From assembly GCA_029204225.1 (NCBI GenBank), contig CM055096.1, forward strand, positions 63,765,240-63,829,239: a stretch of DNA of 64,000 nucleotides, in the 5' to 3' direction. The stretch comes from Diphasiastrum complanatum (taxonomy: Eukaryota > Streptophyta > Lycopodiopsida > Lycopodiales > Lycopodiaceae). The stretch's first letter is position 1. Each line of letters starts with the position of its first letter. The notes under the pieces were generated by a model, which saw only the letters and a program-made list of their open reading frames with translations, ran no database searches and was not told the DNA's origin. The position numbers and the translations under genes were made by a program. This document shows, piece after piece, positions 30,631-42,356 of the stretch.

Positions 30631-30656
30631 CCCAGCTAGGACACAACCAATGAATC

Positions 30657-33276
30657 TTGCAGAACCAAGAGAACTGGAAAAGATTGTACAAGTGGGATCA
30701 CAACTTACTCTTGAACAATATCAAGCACTCGTTACTTATCAAGTATCAAGATTGCTTTGCATGGACTTATCAAAATTTGAAGGGTATTCCGACATCAGTC
30801 ATTGAACATACCATACCTTTAGTACCTGATGCAGTATCAAAGGTTACAAAGTTCTATCGTTGTAATCCTAATGTGGCAGATCTGATAAAGAAAGAACTTC
30901 AGAGATTCTTGACCCCGATTTCATTTATGAGATCGAGCATACCAAATGAATTTCACTGATTGTCATTGTTCCTAAGAAAATGAAAAATTGCGAATCTGTG
31001 TGAATCTCAAAGCATTGAATAAAGTGACACGGAAGGATCACTTTCTGTTACCTTTTACTAAAAGCATTTTGGATCGCCTTGCTGGAGCAGAAGCTTATAG
31101 TTTCCTGGATGGATTTAGTGGTTACAACCAGGTTAAGATTGCACCTGCCGATCGTCACAAAACTGCTTTTGCAACAGAATGGGGCACCTATGCTTACAAA
31201 GTAATACCGTCTGGACTCTGTAGTGCACCAAGTTCATTCCAAAGAGTAATGCAATTTGCCTTTAAAGATTATCTGCAGAAATTCCTTGAAATTTACTTGG
31301 ATGACTTGGGAGTTCATAGTATAGATACAGACCACCTGGATCGATTGGAGAAAGTCTTTAAAGATGCAGCAAATATCAGATTTCTCTGAATCCAGAAAAA
31401 TGCCAAATATGGCAAGACATGGTATTGCCACCGATTATTCTAAGATCAAAGTTATTGTGGAGTTGCCACCGCCAGCAACAATTCGAGTAATTTATGTGTT
31501 TATGGGTCATGCAAACTACTATCGAATTTTTATTATCTTCTTTGCGGATTTAGCACGACCTATATACAAATTAACTATTGCTCCTATTTGGACAGTAGAG
31601 GCGTTAGAAGCCTTTGAAAAGTTAAAAAAAGCATTATCTTCAGCACCAATTCTACGTTCTCTAGATTGGACATTAGAGTTTCATGTTCATACGGATGCCT
31701 CAAAATATGCCATTGGATCAGTTTTGACGCAGCCAGGTGACTATAAGAAGAATTATCCTATACGATTTGCAAGCAGATAGCTTACAGATCCAGAGAAGAA
31801 TTATTCAACAACAGAACGTGAAGCGCTAGCCATGATTTTTTCTATTCGGAAATTTCGTCACTACCTCATGGAACGCACTTTGCATTTTATATTACTTTAC
31901 TTGGTAAATAAGACATGTAATACTGGACGTATTGCAAGATGGTTATTATTATTGACTGAATTTGACTTTCAAATTGTGGTCAGAAAGGGGAAGCAACATT
32001 ATTAGCCGATCACGTTTCGTGAATTGAATCCACACCAGTTAATACTGAAGTGGATGATAAACTGCCAGATGCTGCGTTGTTCTATGTTGAAGCAGTACTT
32101 GAGTGGGCGACAGATATTGTTGAGTACCTGATGCTAGGACAACCGAATGACTCTTTGACAAAAGCACATAAAAGACAATTGATTCATAAGGCTCAACCTT
32201 ATCCAGTAATTGCAGGACAATTGTATCGTTGTCGATCAGATAATATTTTATGAAGATGTGTTTTACCGCATGAAGTACTAGATCTAATCATGTTTTCACA
32301 TGATGGCATGGGTGGAGGACACTTCTCTATAGATATTACTGTTCACAAACTTTTGCGATCCGATTGTTGGTGGCCTACGCTTCATAAGGACACAAAAAAT
32401 TTTATTCAGACATATGATGTCTACCAGCGCACACAACGGCCTACTCGATAGAATTATGAACTCTTACATCCGGTTTTATCGCAAGCACCGTTTGAAAAAT
32501 GGGGACTGGATTATGTTGGTCCTATTCATCCCATTGCGCAAGGATCTCAGGCCCGATACATTATCGTCGCGACTGATTATATGACCAAGTGGGTTGAAGC
32601 CAAAGCTGTCAAAGTGGATGATGCGAAATCTACGGCCAAGTTTCTATATGAAAATATTATAATCAGATTTGGATGTCTGATCGAAATTTATAGTGGTCGG
32701 GGTACACACTTTGTTAATCAAACAATAAAGTGTTTACTAGAAGATTTTTTTGTTATATACAGTTTTAGTACTTCTTATTATCCCAGAGGGGATGGCCAAG
32801 CTGAATCTTCCAATAAGATTCTCTACACCATTATGACAAAGACAGTTGAAGCGAGTCAGTCTGATTGGAAACATAAACCGTATGCAGCATTATGGGCATT
32901 TAGAACCGCTTACAAAAATAGTACAAATCAAACACCTTTTCAACTGGTTTACGGTCAAGATGTTGTTATGCCAATTGAATTTTTAATCCCATCTTTACAC
33001 AAAGCAGCAACGGAACGATTAAATGATGATCAGTGGCACGATCGTCGATTGCACAAGAAAGATCTGGAAGCAGGAGATCTTGCATTGATGTACAAAACCA
33101 AGTTGATCAAGGGTAAGTTGAAGTTTACTGGTGAAGGCCCGTATAAAGTGAAAGAAATCCTGAACTATGGCGTAGTAATTCTTGAGCACTTGCATGGAAA
33201 ACGATTTGATACTCCGATAAATGGCAGCCGATTACGCAAGTTTTGGCAGCCTGCTCCGCCAGTTCAGCAAGCCTGA
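30657..33276 (+). pseudogene. Gypsy-1 pol: RT, RNase H, integrase
   Basis: RT: FAWTYQNLKGIPTSVIEHTI, RICVNLKALNKVTRKDHF, AYSFLDGFSGYNQVKIAP, TAFATEWGTYAYKVIPSGLC, and FLEIYLDDLGVHS with the YLDD motif. RNase H: HTDASKYAIGSVL and STTEREALAMIFSIRKFRHY. Integrase: HEVLDLIMFSHDGMGGGHFS zinc region (the downstream cysteines have decayed to YDVYQ), WGLDYVGPIHPI (first Asp), YSGRGTHFVNQT where the second catalytic Asp is Gly, and RGDGQAESSNKI with the catalytic Glu. The C-terminus is RLRKFWQPAPPVQQA. Frameshifts near 30960 and 31389 and stops at 31778, 32020, 32251 and 32449 kill it. Confidence 0.93.
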
Positions 33277-33891
33277 TCTCAATATATTTTTTCATTTTAT
33301 TTGTTTTCAATTTTTTGTTTTCAGTATTTAATTTGTTGTTTTTTTTTTTTTTGAAAAGAGGTGGGCGAAAGTTTCTGACAAGAGAAAATTCAATTTTTGA
33401 GTTAGGCGAATGTCCAATGATATGCCATTTGGAAACTTTCGCTGAGCATCATAACTTCATTATGAACCTTCGCCGACTTGCTAGATGATCTTAAAATGTC
33501 AAAATTAGGTTGTCCATAGGTTCAAATTGTGAAAAAATACATTTATGATAGTACTTGGACAAAGGACCCTCCTGGGCGAAGGTTCATCCTTCGCCAGCCC
33601 TGGAAAACGTTTGCCTGATAGGTTCAGATCCCTAGAAACCTTCGTCGAGATCTTTATAGCCTATTTTTATAGTACTGTACAGGCCTGCAAATTTTTGTTC
33701 AAAATTGATCAGCCCAACTACTATTCAGTGTAATGGACCCACCAAATTCACCTATAAGTTGGCTGAATTCGATTCATTCCTCACTTGTGCTAGCGAAGCT
33801 CTTGCGAATTTTTCTTGCGACCAAAGCCTTCCAAATTTCCTGCATTGCCTTCTGATACACTTTCACGCATTGTAATTCCTTTCTGATCATC
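33277..33891. other. Spacer between pol and additional ORF
   Basis: T-rich stretch with three imperfect copies of CTTCGCC/CTTCGCYGA-type motifs (33365-33650). No coding frame of note. It could hold a subgenomic promoter or splice signals for the downstream ORF; none is identifiable. Confidence 0.35.
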
Positions 33892-36658
33892 ATGTCTTCT
33901 ACCGATACTTTCCAGTCTTCGTGCTATACTATCCATCGTGATGTCCCATCTGCAACGGACATCATGATTCTTCCTAGCACAAGCATGGTCACTCAGTTGA
34001 TGACCCTTGCAGAGCCTCTACTTATTGCAATGGGTATTCATGAGAGAGCCTTTTCGGGATGCATCAATATGGATTCCATCACTCTTGCCTTCAGTACGTG
34101 GAAGGAAGAGAAATCCAAGTTTTATATCACCTTCCAAGGAGCCACACACAAGGTGCGCATCACTGAGGCCGCACTTGCAGCTATAGGAATCTCATCCGGT
34201 ACGCAAGCCTCACCCAATCACAAGCATGCCAAACAGGCCATCAAGCCATACATTGACCTCACCAACGATCTGCACTGGATTAATGATGGCTACCTTCTGG
34301 AAGCCATCACTGAGCCTTCCATCCACGCCGCTGCCCAGTTGTTGAATCATTTCCTGATGGTTGGCAACCTCAGGAAAGACCGCATCACATCTCAAATCCT
34401 TCACAGGATAGTGGAGTCCCACACAAAGTTGGCCAAAGCCTCTCTTGAACCATATAACTAGTTCAAGACTATTTCTGGTGAGCTCAAGCGAGCTATTAAG
34501 GCCAATACAAAGCAGTAGTTCGCGGCTGGCTCTCTATTGTCCCTCTTAGCCGCTTCTCACTTAGAAAATAGAATCCATGGCTTCCACCTGGATTTTGTGC
34601 TTTTGGTTTACGAAGAAGCACCGGCTGAGTCATCTCATTAGGCCTCAAGTTCTCATAGTCGTCGTCGTCCACACAACGAGATCGTAATTCCTGACTCGCC
34701 TTCCGCGTCACGGCGTCGCACTAGGCATACCTTGTCAGCTGCGCTTCCACCCCCTGCTGCTGTTCGCATTGAACTTCCCATTCCACTTGTCTCTGATGCT
34801 TCCCTCGCCTCTGCTCCCATACAAGGACAGTCTATGACCATTGGGCCTACCATTCCCATCACAACCGCCCAGGCCGCCTCACCCCCACACACCGAAGCAA
34901 CCTCACCCAACACCCAGTTCTTCATGGATATGTTCGATGATTTCGACCCCCTTGGGGCCACCAAAATTTTTGAAATGCCCCAGAGCCTAGCGCCCTTTGA
35001 ACCTCAATCCCCTGGAAGAGGATTCGGGCATGTCCATGAATCTACTGTTGGTGTCAAAGATGCCAGTCAGCAACCACCCACTCAAGGTAGCCTAGCTACA
35101 CTTCGGATCGACACAGCTGTAAAGTCACCAAAGTAGTTCGATGCCACGGTGCCTGAAGGGTTTGAAGAAGAGGATACTTTTGAAGAAGAAGAGACCTTGG
35201 CACCTATTCCACGCCTACCAAGGACAGTACCATCAGGGTCTCCTGCTGCTGCCACCTCCACGACCGTAGACTCTGGTGATGCTCTAGGGTTAGTTTCCAG
35301 CCTTGGACAAGTGATCCAGTCTATGCTGGATAAGAAGAAGGAAATGGAGCAGAGGATCTCTGATCTAGGATCCGAAAACACTCTGATCAGCTAGAAAATT
35401 GTCCAGCTGGATTGAGAGGTGAAGATAGCCAAGCAACATGAAGAAAAGGCTGAAAGCGAAAAGACATTGGCCCAAGCAACAAGCCGATTGCTTGGAAACC
35501 TTCATCAGCTCCCTGCAAAATGCCTTGACAACCGCACAGGATCAGGTAGATAAGGCAGTGCAAGATGCCAAGCAATAGGTGCAGCTGCTGAAGGGGCAAT
35601 TACAGATGGCCAAACAAGATCACACATGGCTTCAAGGTGAATTGGATGCGACCACACTTGAACGTGATGCATATCTGCAAACACAAATACCCGATCATCC
35701 GATCACACCGACGGAGATTGCATATTTGTTCAAGAAAGTGGAAACATACAAAGTGGCCCTTCAGGGATTCCAAGGCCGCTTTGATAGGTTCAAAGGAGCA
35801 GCTTCAACCGAGCTGGCAAAGGCAAAAGAGACCATCAACGTCTATGAAAAAGCCGCCGCTCAAGTGTTGGAAGCCGGACCACAAATCTCCGTCCCGGTCA
35901 TGCCGCAATTCTCCCCTTCGTGCCAAGAAGCTATACAAATGGATACAGGGGTTGATTCGAGCATGGACCAGGGGGGAGTTCCAGATCTAGCAGATCAACT
36001 GCCAACCATACCGACAGTACAAGCAGGACCATCCTTATCAAGGACAAGCCATTCATTCAGAAGGCCCATTAGCATCGAGGACCAGATCCAGACCTTCTTA
36101 AAGCAACATCCACATGAGTCCTCGCGTGGCGGATGGGTTCTCAAATTTAAGACCTCCGAGATTGAGGCCGGCAAAGAATTGGGCAAAATACCTGCACTGA
36201 GAGAGCAGTCGGCATGGAGAATCACGATTTTTGAGAAAACTCTGGAATCCATTAGGAATTACGTCGTCAGCCCTCGCCAGTTGCGGGTAGATCCTTATTA
36301 CGTGCCAATGCCGCGAAGACAAAAATGGAAAGATTTGGGATTGGCTATGGACAAAATCACCATCCATACGTCCAATTGGCCAATCATCCATCAGCTTTAC
36401 AGTTGGAACATTTCAGTGGACTTCCACCGGGCCTTACAAGCATATCAGAGAGAGTATGTCCACTCTCCGGATCCAACGATGCGACAATCAGCAGTGTTTG
36501 CAAAAGATCTAACTCTGTTGGCGTCAGTGGCAAGCAAATGGGATGATTGTCTTCCTACCCTGGCATTCGATCCAAATAAGATGATGGCCTCAGAGCAAAT
36601 CAAAGATCAGCTGTCGATTGCTCGACTGTATTTCCGTGCGGCTATGATGTGTCTATGA
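33892..36658 (+). pseudogene. Additional ORF downstream of gypsy integrase
   Basis: About 2.77 kb of plus-strand coding sequence lies after pol. It opens MSSTDTFQSSCYTIHRD at 33892 and, with stops at 34459 and 35134 and a few others, continues into a clean 359-codon frame (35579-36658). The middle is Pro/Ser/Thr-rich with an acidic patch (EEEDTFEEEETLAP). Then come probable coiled coils (KKEMEQRISDLGSEN; KGQLQMAKQDHTWLQGELD) and a C-terminal globular part (WRITIFEKTLESIRNYVVSP). I recognise no enzyme domain. Extra sense ORFs between pol and the 3' LTR are known in some plant gypsy clades (Tat/Ogre/Retand type), but membership is not shown here. The stop TGA coincides with the start of the right repeat. 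Confidence 0.6.
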
Positions 36659-37671
36659 TCGGTCTCTTTTCTTTAGGACAAGGCACCTTTCTACATATAC
36701 GTGGTGCATGCTTAACGCTTTCTCCTTTGGTAGCAACAACAAATGCAGAAGCCTGCTTACTTGTTGTCAAGTACTTTGCAAAAACATGTATCAAATTTGC
36801 ATCATTACTAGTACACTCGGCTATCTCCATGCTTAACAAGCTAGAGAGGCAATTCTCGACATTGCAATTGCTTTCAAAAAAGCGGAGCTCCCTCAACGAG
36901 TCTTTATTCTCAATCTTAAACAATATTTTGGAATCGTCTTTCTCGTCATAGTAGATATCACATACTTGACCTAGCATTTTTGGTTCACCAAAAGCAGCTA
37001 TACCCTTATATCTGGACATGACCTAGTATAGTTTATCATCTTTTATGATGATAGCCCACTGATATGCCTCGTATGAATGAAAACTAATCTCTTCAAAACT
37101 TTCTCTAAGGTTTGCCTTCTAGGTTGTGGATTATCACGCACGATAAAAACTTTTGCTAGTGAGTCACCATCTCCTCCTGGATGACCCACCGTCCTGTGCT
37201 TCTTATGCGTCACCTTTGGAGTAACAAATCCTTCTGAGACTTTGAATTTGATTTTTTGTGTGGATTTATTGTGACAACAAGGATTAACATGAGAAAGCTG
37301 CCAAATAGTCAATAAGATTTCTTTGGTGTCAGTTAATTTCAATAATCAAACACAAATATAAAACATTTTGTAATTTTTTGTTAAAAATATAGAAAACGTA
37401 CATGGAAAATTGTCAAAATGTTTTTCTAAAAAACACTAAAGTTCCTTTAGTTTCTAGCTAAACTAGAACATATTGATACGGAAAACCGATATCCGGTATC
37501 TCTTTGCAGTATCAAATTGACAAATGATATTGTTGGAGGGTTTGCGGATCTCAAGGCAACCCTAACCCTAGTTAATAAGTGAGAGGGATTTGGCACCCTA
37601 CGTGTGTAAGTCCAACCCAATGATCACATAGTTATTTGATTGATTAGTTAAAAGTTAATAAAAGGACTTTG
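36657..37671. repeat. 1015-bp direct repeat, right copy
   Basis: Second copy of the repeat at 29616-30630, same orientation, about 98% identical without indels. It carries the same antisense coding fragments (minus 37342-37043 and 37019-36657) with the same frameshift and stop. Here the antisense frame breaks at the repeat edge (PKEKRPI then DTS-stop), whereas the left copy continues, so this copy is the truncated one. Confidence 0.93.
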
Positions 37672-38422
37672 GGCCTTTCTACAGGACTTTTAATGTCGCA
37701 GGGCCTAAATATCAAGTTAGTGAATAAAGTTGGGTTTCCCTCCAATTTTGATGGTTCCCACACTTTTCTAAATTTGAATAAAAAGAGAGGCAAGACTGGA
37801 CCAATAGGATTCCAAGGCCAGGGTCCTCCTCTCTACTATAAAAAGGGACCACCTCGAGTTGCTCCTCATGTTCATTTCCTCATTTCAATAAAGTAGATTG
37901 TTTCTCTTTAGGAATGGATTGATAAATGTCCTTGACCTTCCTCTCTTTTCCTCCATTCCTCATGCTTTCTTTGGCATTTGCTAATTGTTGGATTTGATCA
38001 TTATTGGGATTGCTATTCCTTATGCTTTTTGTGAGAGAGAAAGGGAGAGAGAGAAGAGTAAGTTTCTATCATTGTTGTGGATTTAGGGTTAATGGAAGTA
38101 GATTTAATGCTTAGTGTTAATGGATGTTAGTGTTAGATCCTCCATTAATGTTGAAATCTGAACTATACTATCGCTCTCATGGGAACGAACCTATGCGTGA
38201 CAACTAACTCCGTCTCTTTGATGCTAGATTGACTAGATCTTGGATTCAGGTTAGGCAAGGAAAGAAACCCACAACATATACCATAGATCAATCCCGGGTA
38301 TTGATCTCTTGTATCAATTTTGATTTTGATACCACATATCGAGTTCAGGTATCGAATGGCGATATTAGTAGAGTTTGTAAAATCCATCATCACAATAAAG
38401 CAGGTTATTTCTTATTTCTATC
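37672..38422. other. Promoter-like and repeat sequence, no gene
   Basis: A clear TATA motif CTATAAAAAGGGACC sits at about 37837-37851, as in LTR or gene promoters. Beyond it a GAGAGA-rich patch (38031-38055) and a stretch rich in GGTATCGAT-type motifs (38285-38365) occur. The latter motif also appears at 28910-29075, 30430-30490, 37470-37510 and 43730-43820. Confidence 0.4.
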
Positions 38423-39255
38423 TGTGAAAAATGCAAAAATAAGTTTGGTAGAGGCCAAAAATCTTGTATATAGATAAACACACATGTGTGGATCCTGTTC
38501 CCACGTGTGAAAATAGTGTACTTGTCATGTACCATAATCATATAGGTTGTACATATGATTTAATTCAAGTTCTAGTGGCTAAAAAAGCCAAAAACTAGTT
38601 TTCTAGACATATGACACATGGCATCAATCTATTGATTGCATGAGCCACATCCTTTGTTAGGTGTCACATCCCATGTGTAGAGGGCAGCTCACATGTGTGG
38701 AATAAGTTGAAGTAGACAAATTTTTGACTTCTAGAAGATTTTCAAGTAGATCTCCATATAGAAGGAAAATGGACCAAAAGTGCTCAAAATAGAAGGTTTT
38801 GTCCAAGTGTTAGTTTTGCATGATGAATCATCATATGACAAAGCACCTTCAAACATGTGGGATCAGAGGGATGATCAGTACCACAAGCTCCCACTGATTG
38901 TATATATAGAGCCACATTTGGCCATAATCATTGTGAGACACCAATCTTGGTTTTGGAAGCAATTTTGAGTGATTCTCTCCATTTGTCTACATTTGTTTTG
39001 ATTGTTTTGAGGTTCTATCAATGTGTACTTGATTTTCAGGTTGGAGTCCGTACTAAGACAGTTTTTCACACGTGTGAAACCATAAAGTACACTTGCCTTC
39101 AATTAATGATTGTTCTTGTTAGGATTTTGTGTCTAGAATTGATCTAGATTGATCTTAATCCGAAGTAGATTGATAGATCAAGTAATTTGACAACCAATCC
39201 CTCTTGAGGATCAGATTAGGATCCACTCTTGGTTCTTTATGTACTTTTTTTCACA
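38423..39255 (+). mobile_element. LARD 5' LTR
   Basis: 833 bp from TGTGAAAAATGC to TTTTTTTCACA. It contains repeated CACATGTGTG/CACACGTGTGAA palindromes, TATATATAGAGCC at about 38899-38911 as TATA box, and a downstream pyrimidine-rich start region. Confidence 0.92.
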
Positions 39256-39267
39256 TGGTATCAGAGC
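39256..39267 (+). other. Primer binding site (initiator Met tRNA)
   Basis: TGGTATCAGAGC, 12/12 to the site complementary to the 3' end of initiator-Met tRNA, placed directly after the LTR terminal CACA. Confidence 0.93.
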
Positions 39268-40832
39268 CTAGTACAAGAGGTTTTGTTGAAATTGATAAGG
39301 GTTAATCCAAATCAAAGCCAAAATTAGCAGTTTTTTGGAAACTAGTCAAATTTTGTGTAGCGAGTTGGATTTGATAGCTATCCTCAAAATTTTTGGTCCA
39401 GATCTTGTTGTGGGCTGTAGGAACTCTTTTCACACGTGTGAGGTCGTACATATCTTGTTTTGACTGAGAAATTTCAAAAATTTGTAGAATTTGACTCACA
39501 TACTCAATTTGAGTGATTTTTGGTGCAAAATCAAGCATTTTCTATAGAGAATCTAATCCCTTGATTAGTTCTTGGATTAGATCAGCCAAGGAATTAAATT
39601 TAAAGCTTGAATTAGGTGCATTAACTGATTGTGTCTGATTTTTTGAGTGCATGTTGAAGTTGAGAGAGATATTGCTAAAAATCGTAGATTAAGGAGTGAT
39701 ATGCAAGGTGAGAGGTTGAAATCCATTGTACCATCACTCTAGATTTGTTCAAGAGTTTAGAAGCATCGATTTGCTAGAAAACATCTTTGGATCTATCCTC
39801 CAAGTGAAACCTTTGAGAGTTTCTAGTGCATATAGGGCATCTATGCAAATCTTTTGTAGAATTTGACATAGATTGGCTTAAATTGAGAGTTCTAGAAAAG
39901 AGATTGAGATCCAAGTCACATTGTTCAAACCTACTCAATTTGTTTGAGTGATTGTAAGGTTTGAAAGGATTCATTAAGGTGTCTTTGACAAATGTGTAGA
40001 GAGAGATCCAATTTTCTGCTTCCTTTGTAGAGGGCAAGATCTAGAAGCTCATTGTGTGTTGTTATAGGTGAAGAATTTGTCTTCTTCTAGGTGATCAAAT
40101 CTTTCTAAGTGGCATTAGCTCTTTGAAGCACAATATCTTAGTGAGAAAAATCACAACTTTTGATTTTGAATTTCATTCCAAGTCTTAAAAAGTAGAGTAA
40201 TTGGTGGAATCCAATAGGAGATTGAATTCAATTTGTTGAGCAAAAATTGACACAGTATGTATAAAACTCAAATCAGTTCTATTCAACTTTCTTTGTGAGA
40301 GTGTGAGGGTAAATTTGAGATCCCATTGGATGTCTAGAATGAGGAGGAGTCCATATTTGAGTATTCATGCATGGTTGAGATCTTTGTGAATCTCTAGTTG
40401 TCTAAAGTTTTAAGCTTTGTGAAAAATTGGTGGTATAGTTTGTTGTCAAATCAAATCAAATTCATTCTAAATCTCAAGTGTGAGATTATTTGGGTCAAAA
40501 GTGAGTCCAAAAGAAGTGATTAAGTTTGATTTTCATGTATTTGAAACAAAACCCATCTTTTGTTCAAGAATCTCAAGTGTTGAGAGAACTAGTCAATTGA
40601 AAAGGAAAATCTAGGTGTCAAATCTTTTTCATATCCATTTCAACTTTCAAAAGAAAGAGTCATTGGTATATGATGAGTCCAATAGGAGATTGGATCTGAT
40701 TTCTTAGTGATTTGATTCAAAGATAGTGTGCTTTTGTCTTAGTGATCAAAGCAAAGTTTCCAAGTGACTAGTCATTATTGTGAAGATTGATTCTTAGGTT
40801 TGTGAGCTGGATCTTTTGTAGGTTCTTCTAGA

Positions 40833-42332
40833 TTGTTGAAGATGTTCAAATATAATCTCTTGAAAGTCACAAATTACATTTGTAGAATCATATCACAGGT
40901 TTTTATTCACATGGCATCAATAGGTGGCATCCTATTGAAGGAAAGAAAGGATCCTAAGTGCAACCTTTGTGGCAAGGGAGGATATATTTTCTCAAGATGC
41001 TACAAAAAGAAGACCAATCCATCCAAGGAGAACCAAAGCAAGGGGGGTGAGGTGAAGGATGGAGCATCAAGTTCAAAATGCAAATACAAGAAGGACAAGT
41101 CCAAGGAAAGGTGTTTCCTTTGTGGAAAGGTGAATGAGGCTTGGAGTCTCACAAGGACTTGCAAGATTTGTCTTCAAGAGTCCATCACAACACATGTTGA
41201 ATCTTTTGAAATTTTTCATTTGGAAGTGCATTGTTTGGTTCAAGATGCAAAGATAGATGTCACTTTCATGAAAGTAACTTGGATTTATTTTATGTCCTTG
41301 GAAAGTATTTTGCTTGTAACTTTGGACAAGTTCAAACTTATTGTTATTATGCAAGAGAAATCAATCAAGAATAAGGAGCAATCACAAAATGAAAATAGTT
41401 TCATTTATGCTCTCATGTCAACTTATGAAGAACCATTTTGCTTTGAAGAGATTTTTGTATCTCAAAGGTGGATTAAGGCAATACTAGTTGAGTGTGATGC
41501 CTTAAAAGATAGCAAAATATGTTTTCCTTGTAAGCTTACATTAGTTACGAAGTCAAGGAAATGGAAATATCTTCATAATGTAGGATCTTTTGGTTTCAAT
41601 AAGATCATGAATGATGTGTTTATTCATAAAGATGAAAATTGTAAGTTTTCAATCTTAAAGGCAAGTTGTAAACTTCTTATGAGAATAAGTGAAGCATCCA
41701 AAGTGGACACTTATATCCATAAGCAAGTAGTTAGCCTTATTGATATGGAAATGCCTTTTGATTTCAATATTAGAAAAATCATGCCAAGTTGTGGTGATTT
41801 TTGGACTTATGTTTCTAGCATAAGTAATTTTGATAATCATAGAAAGTGCATATTGTGTGGTCATAGTTGTTGTGATCATTATGAAACATGGAGGTCTCGG
41901 ATTTCCATCAAGAAGGAGCACCATGAAGAGGATCTTAAAGAATCATCTCAAGGTTCAAGTGTGCCAAGGATTGAGGAGGAGAGATCTTCTCAAGTTGTGA
42001 TTCCAAAAAGAAACTCAAGAAATATGTTTGATTCCATGTGGATCACATTTCAAAGTAAAGAGGAGCATATCTCATGTGGTATACATCTCATAGCTACTTC
42101 TCTTATGTCATTTGATAAATCAATTTGCTTTAGTGAGATCATTGCATCTCCAAATTGGAGTAAAGCCATACTAGTTGAGTATGAAGTCTCTCTTGAGAAC
42201 ATAGACGATGTTCTTAAAAGGTTGAAATTGATTTTAAATCAATTAGAAAGCAAATGGTTATTTCATCAAATGTATGCTCTTGAGTCATGCAAGAGCAAAA
42301 GTGATTTGTTCACTCATGGTTTGAAAATTTGA
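40833..42332 (+). CDS. LARD ORF: zinc-knuckle Gag-like protein, 499 codons
   Basis: The longest open frame in the window. Residues 43-56 read CNLCGKGGYIFSRC, a CCHC knuckle whose His is Tyr (a C-to-T change). A second partial knuckle CFLCGKVNEAW starts near residue 94. Residues 201-220 (PFCFEEIFVSQRWIKAILVE) resemble the copia RT entry motif E-x-x-F-x-E-A-x-x-x-x-W-x-x-A-M-x-x-E. A diverged copy recurs at 430-449 (SICFSEIIASPNWSKAILVE), showing an internal duplication. A lone CILCGHSCCDHYETW Cys/His cluster lies at 339-353. No catalytic YVDD or DSG is present. The function is unknown: Gag-like or a fused pol-derived remnant. The ATG used is not certain; ATGGCATCAATAGG near 40913 is a good alternative. 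Confidence 0.5.
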   Translation: MLKMFKYNLLKVTNYICRIISQVFIHMASIGGILLKERKDPKCNLCGKGGYIFSRCYKKKTNPSKENQSKGGEVKDGASSSKCKYKKDKSKERCFLCGKVNEAWSLTRTCKICLQESITTHVESFEIFHLEVHCLVQDAKIDVTFMKVTWIYFMSLESILLVTLDKFKLIVIMQEKSIKNKEQSQNENSFIYALMSTYEEPFCFEEIFVSQRWIKAILVECDALKDSKICFPCKLTLVTKSRKWKYLHNVGSFGFNKIMNDVFIHKDENCKFSILKASCKLLMRISEASKVDTYIHKQVVSLIDMEMPFDFNIRKIMPSCGDFWTYVSSISNFDNHRKCILCGHSCCDHYETWRSRISIKKEHHEEDLKESSQGSSVPRIEEERSSQVVIPKRNSRNMFDSMWITFQSKEEHISCGIHLIATSLMSFDKSICFSEIIASPNWSKAILVEYEVSLENIDDVLKRLKLILNQLESKWLFHQMYALESCKSKSDLFTHGLKI

Positions 42333-42356
42333 ATTGAGGCAAACTGTAAACTCTTT

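Larger units (their letters stand above)
30631..36656 (+). mobile_element. Gypsy-1: gag-less Ty3/gypsy block
   Basis: Plus-strand gypsy pol from the start of RT to the end of integrase, followed by a long additional ORF. No gag, protease, PBS, PPT or recognisable LTR is attached; instead both ends abut the 1015-bp repeats. A related integrase copy is present on the minus strand at 62434-62929. Confidence 0.85.

Noticed and set aside
29616-37671. Calling the 1015-bp repeats ordinary gypsy LTRs
   Set aside because: No TG...CA termini, no primer binding site after the left copy, no polypurine tract before the right copy, and coding sequence runs through the left boundary; kept as an open question instead.
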